Positions 61,896 to 64,000 of a stretch of DNA of 64,000 nt are shown one piece after another; positions within the stretch are counted from its first letter, which is position 1, and each line of letters opens with the position of its first letter. The notes under the pieces were generated by a model, which ran no database searches, was not told the origin of the DNA, and saw only the letters and a list, made by a program, of their open reading frames with translations. The translations under genes and the position numbers were made by a program. Source of the stretch: Mesodorylaimus sp. YZB2_4 (taxonomy: Eukaryota; Nematoda; Enoplea; Dorylaimida; Dorylaimidae); assembly GCA_030248295.1 (NCBI GenBank), contig JASANH010000232.1, positions 434,001 through 498,000 of the forward strand, given 5' to 3'.

Positions 61896-62018
61896 ACAGA
61901 GCATCACAAGGCAACCCTTTTTGTACGAATTTCGCGCTAGCTCAGGAGGGAATAGACGACAAATTTTTTCTATCTATTCTGAATTGCACCCAAATGTGGG
62001 TGCGAGAAAGTACAATTA

Positions 62019-62632
62019 TTTCTAAAAAAATCTGTTATCAGACAACGGAAAGGTTAGCGCAGCCACCCTACTCTAACCAAAGGCGAGACGAGGTTGGCTG
62101 TGCTCCATCGGCGGCGTTTGAAGAAAAATTTTGATCAAACAGAATTGCTACACTGTCACTGATAAAAAGTGTAACAGGGGGTCCCCTACCTCAGCCATTT
62201 CATTCAGGCAATAGAGACATGGAAGCACAAGGGGCGATGGTCGTTAGTTCTATTGCAGAAGGTTGTACGCCTAAGCTATTAGTATGCTGGCTCCACAGAC
62301 GTTGAATTTCCTGTTCTAGTGTCACTGGGTAGGTGCTGTCACGACAGACGCAAACTTAATGCACCAAGTCCTCACTGTTTCCCAAGTGTGTTCGAGGTAA
62401 CATAAGGGGATCGTACTCCAAAACCACCAACTTGCGAACTTACTCCAAAATACGAATAAGTATATTCATGAGGGAACTGGCCTTTAGTGAAAAATAGAAA
62501 GAATAAAATCCCACAGGGACTCGACCCAATGACTTCACGATGCACCGAGTACATCACAGAGGCATGCATTATGGGTGAGTGTGGAAGTACGATTAAGAGC
62601 CTCAGTTGTCTGATAACAAGTTTTTTTAGAAA
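62019..62632. mobile_element. Mariner-type MITE with about 29-bp TIRs and TA target
   Basis: TIRs start TTTCTAAAAAAATCTGTTAT on the left and match the inverted right end with two differences over 29 bases. Flanks are TA at 62017-62018 and 62633-62634. A tRNA-like B box (GGGTCGAGTCCC, minus strand, near 62515-62530) lies inside; there is no transposase frame. Confidence 0.8.
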
Positions 62633-62734
62633 TACTGAGGTAACGTGACGAGGCTAGCAGAACAAGACCCTCTTAAGAAATTGACTTTTAAAGTAACTGG
62701 TCCGAGCCCCCCCCCCCCCCCCTTAGTTGTTATG

Positions 62735-62845
62735 TCATACTCTATCTATATCCATCACTCGGGGGCTAAGAAACACATATTTGATGAATCATTTTCAGCA
62801 TGCGTCGCAGACGGCTAGCCGCTACGCCACGACCTGGATCTCAGA
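62735..62845 (-). repeat. tRNA-derived SINE copy
   Basis: Shares GGCTAAG-AACACATATTTGA and the GCTA-CGCCACGACCT A-box region with 4130-4300, same orientation. A long C run precedes it at 62707-62722. Confidence 0.55.
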
Positions 62846-63598
62846 ATACGCTGGGCACAATCTCATCGTCAGTCAAATTGCAGCAAATCATGCGAGAAAA
62901 GATTAACGACTGATCAACAGCATGACAGGTTAAAAATAGAAAGACTACAGTGGTGCCTAATCCTCTCTGGCATGGCAGACAGAGCAAATCGATCACTCAA
63001 TATCAGAAGCTAACATGGGCTCAGTCCTATACCCAGGGGTCTTGTCTTTTTATTCCATCACTAACGGGGTCATGACAGGTCTTTCGTTACGGCTCGAATC
63101 ACATTTTTGCAGAGGGATTCTCCTTTCCAATTAATCTTGTTTCTATGATGACAAAAGACACTGCTTACTAAAAAGCTCAAACTCCAATCGTTTTTATCAG
63201 CCCATTGAGCTGCCATTCTATCTTCTTCAGCTTCAACATAACGCACCCAGCTCATCACTGGCCAATGCTTTTAACGGAATAAAACTTTCCGTGCCTCCCA
63301 TTTTTTAGGCTGTTTATTGGTCCACAGGGAATATTTGTGAGCTGTCGCTCCAGAGATAACAGATTACCCTTGTTCTTGGCGCTTGTTCTACTAGAGAACA
63401 GTGGACTTTGGACACCAGCAACAGAAACCTAAAAAAATCAGGTTCAGTCAAATCGGCCTAGTAGTGACGGTAAACGACTGTTTCAGAGAGACCTACCCAA
63501 ACCACGAGGATTATCTGACTCTATCTTCAACGGGTTTCCCTCTCTGGTTCCTGTGATCACGACCTCAGAAGATTGTTCCATGAGCTGACAAAATCAAA

Positions 63599-63878
63599 AT
63601 GCCGCTCTCGATTATCTGGATCGCCACCTTGGCAGGTAAATTATTCGAAGCCATGCATGGATTAGGCTATGGGCCCAATAAGTCTTTTTTAAAGCTATTA
63701 TGCCAGTGGTCGACAGTCAGTGCCCAACTGGCTGGACGCAAAGTCACAATCGATGCTACTTCATGATATCTACCATTGAAACTGATCAAACGACAGCCAT
63801 AGCCAAATGTGCAAGCTTGGGCGCCCGCTTGGCTACGTTTAAGAGCATGGAAGAACTCTCGAATTACAGGTCAATGAT
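63599..63878 (+). CDS. C-type lectin domain protein, 5' part
   Basis: Exon 1 (63599-63635, MPLSIIWIATLA) encodes a signal peptide with donor G/GTAAAT. Exon 2 (63707-63878) restores the frame and opens a C-type lectin-like domain: QCPTGWTQSHNRCYFM, then A-(x)-KCASLGARLATFKSMEEL, matching the first two CTLD disulphide cysteines and the alpha-1/alpha-2 region. The donor AT/GTAAGC shows the gene continues past the window, so the carbohydrate-binding EPN/QPD and WND motifs are not visible. Secreted location inferred. Confidence 0.85.
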
Positions 63879-63904
63879 GTAAGCCTGGCCAAGTTAGGCA
63901 GCTG

Positions 63905-63995
63905 AAATGGGAGGGGCTAATCGCAGAAACAGGAACAAGAACGGTCCTGCGCGCAGGAACGGGGTCTAAAAGCAGGAACAGGAACGAGAGTAGCA
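63905..63995. repeat. Degenerate GGAAC array
   Basis: Tandem CAGGAAC/GAACGG words in the first lectin intron seen; same pentamer or hexamer style as the GGGTC and GGATC arrays. Confidence 0.6.
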
Positions 63996-64000
63996 GGCAG

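Noticed and set aside
63070-63258. 62-residue minus-strand frame with Trp-rich start
   Set aside because: Possibly an exon, but no partner exon, domain or convincing acceptor was found.
1-64000. Bacterial-style features (CRISPR, operons, Shine-Dalgarno sites)
   Set aside because: The window is eukaryotic, with spliced metazoan genes; none of these is expected, and I saw no CRISPR array or operon.

Overview
This is a stretch of an intron-rich, repeat-laden animal nuclear genome. Every recognisable gene is metazoan and most are split by GT-AG introns. An ecdysozoan, and a nematode in particular, is my best guess: the ionotropic receptor at 33786-35024 looks like the short nematode-type receptors that lack an amino-terminal domain, and DEG/ENaC, C-type lectin and Cys-rich secreted genes occur alongside it. 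The species cannot be named from the sequence alone.

Layout. 517-3506 (minus) encodes an R7-family RGS protein in 11 exons. 3507-11081 holds repeats, including a 1.76 kb inverted-repeat element with a GATC-rich palindromic core. 11082-16087 (plus) carries two intact conserved genes, DESI2 and ZFAND1. 16088-22221 is repeat territory with a LINE 3' end. 22222-23724 is a single-exon sugar transporter. 24356-25138 (minus) is part of a Cys-rich gene. 26760-29732 is a nested transposon: a Mutator-like element with a 9-bp target duplication sits inside a PIF/Harbinger-like element with a 3-bp target duplication. The inner element carries an intact zinc-finger/SWIM reading frame that lacks a transposase core. 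33786-35024 is the ionotropic receptor. 37604-38457 (minus) is a secreted protein gene with duplicated C-terminal Cys modules. 44690-47663 (minus) is a DEG/ENaC channel gene beside a truncated duplicate. 48596-50284 (minus) is SERGEF and 50872-54371 (minus) is a near-complete sideroflexin-5. 55021-58112 (plus) is a two-exon GT8 glycosyltransferase. 58113-63598 is again repeats, with two mariner-type MITEs, and 63599 to the end is the start of a C-type lectin gene.

The genes do not form a pathway. Conserved cellular genes (RGS, DESI2, ZFAND1, SERGEF, SFXN5) keep full reading frames across reconstructed splice sites, while sensory, secreted and channel genes show duplication and decay. Between them lie SINE copies with a conserved 3' hairpin, C-rich elements, and pentamer or hexamer arrays. 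Exon boundaries were deduced by eye from splice consensus, reading phase and remembered family similarity; no search was run.
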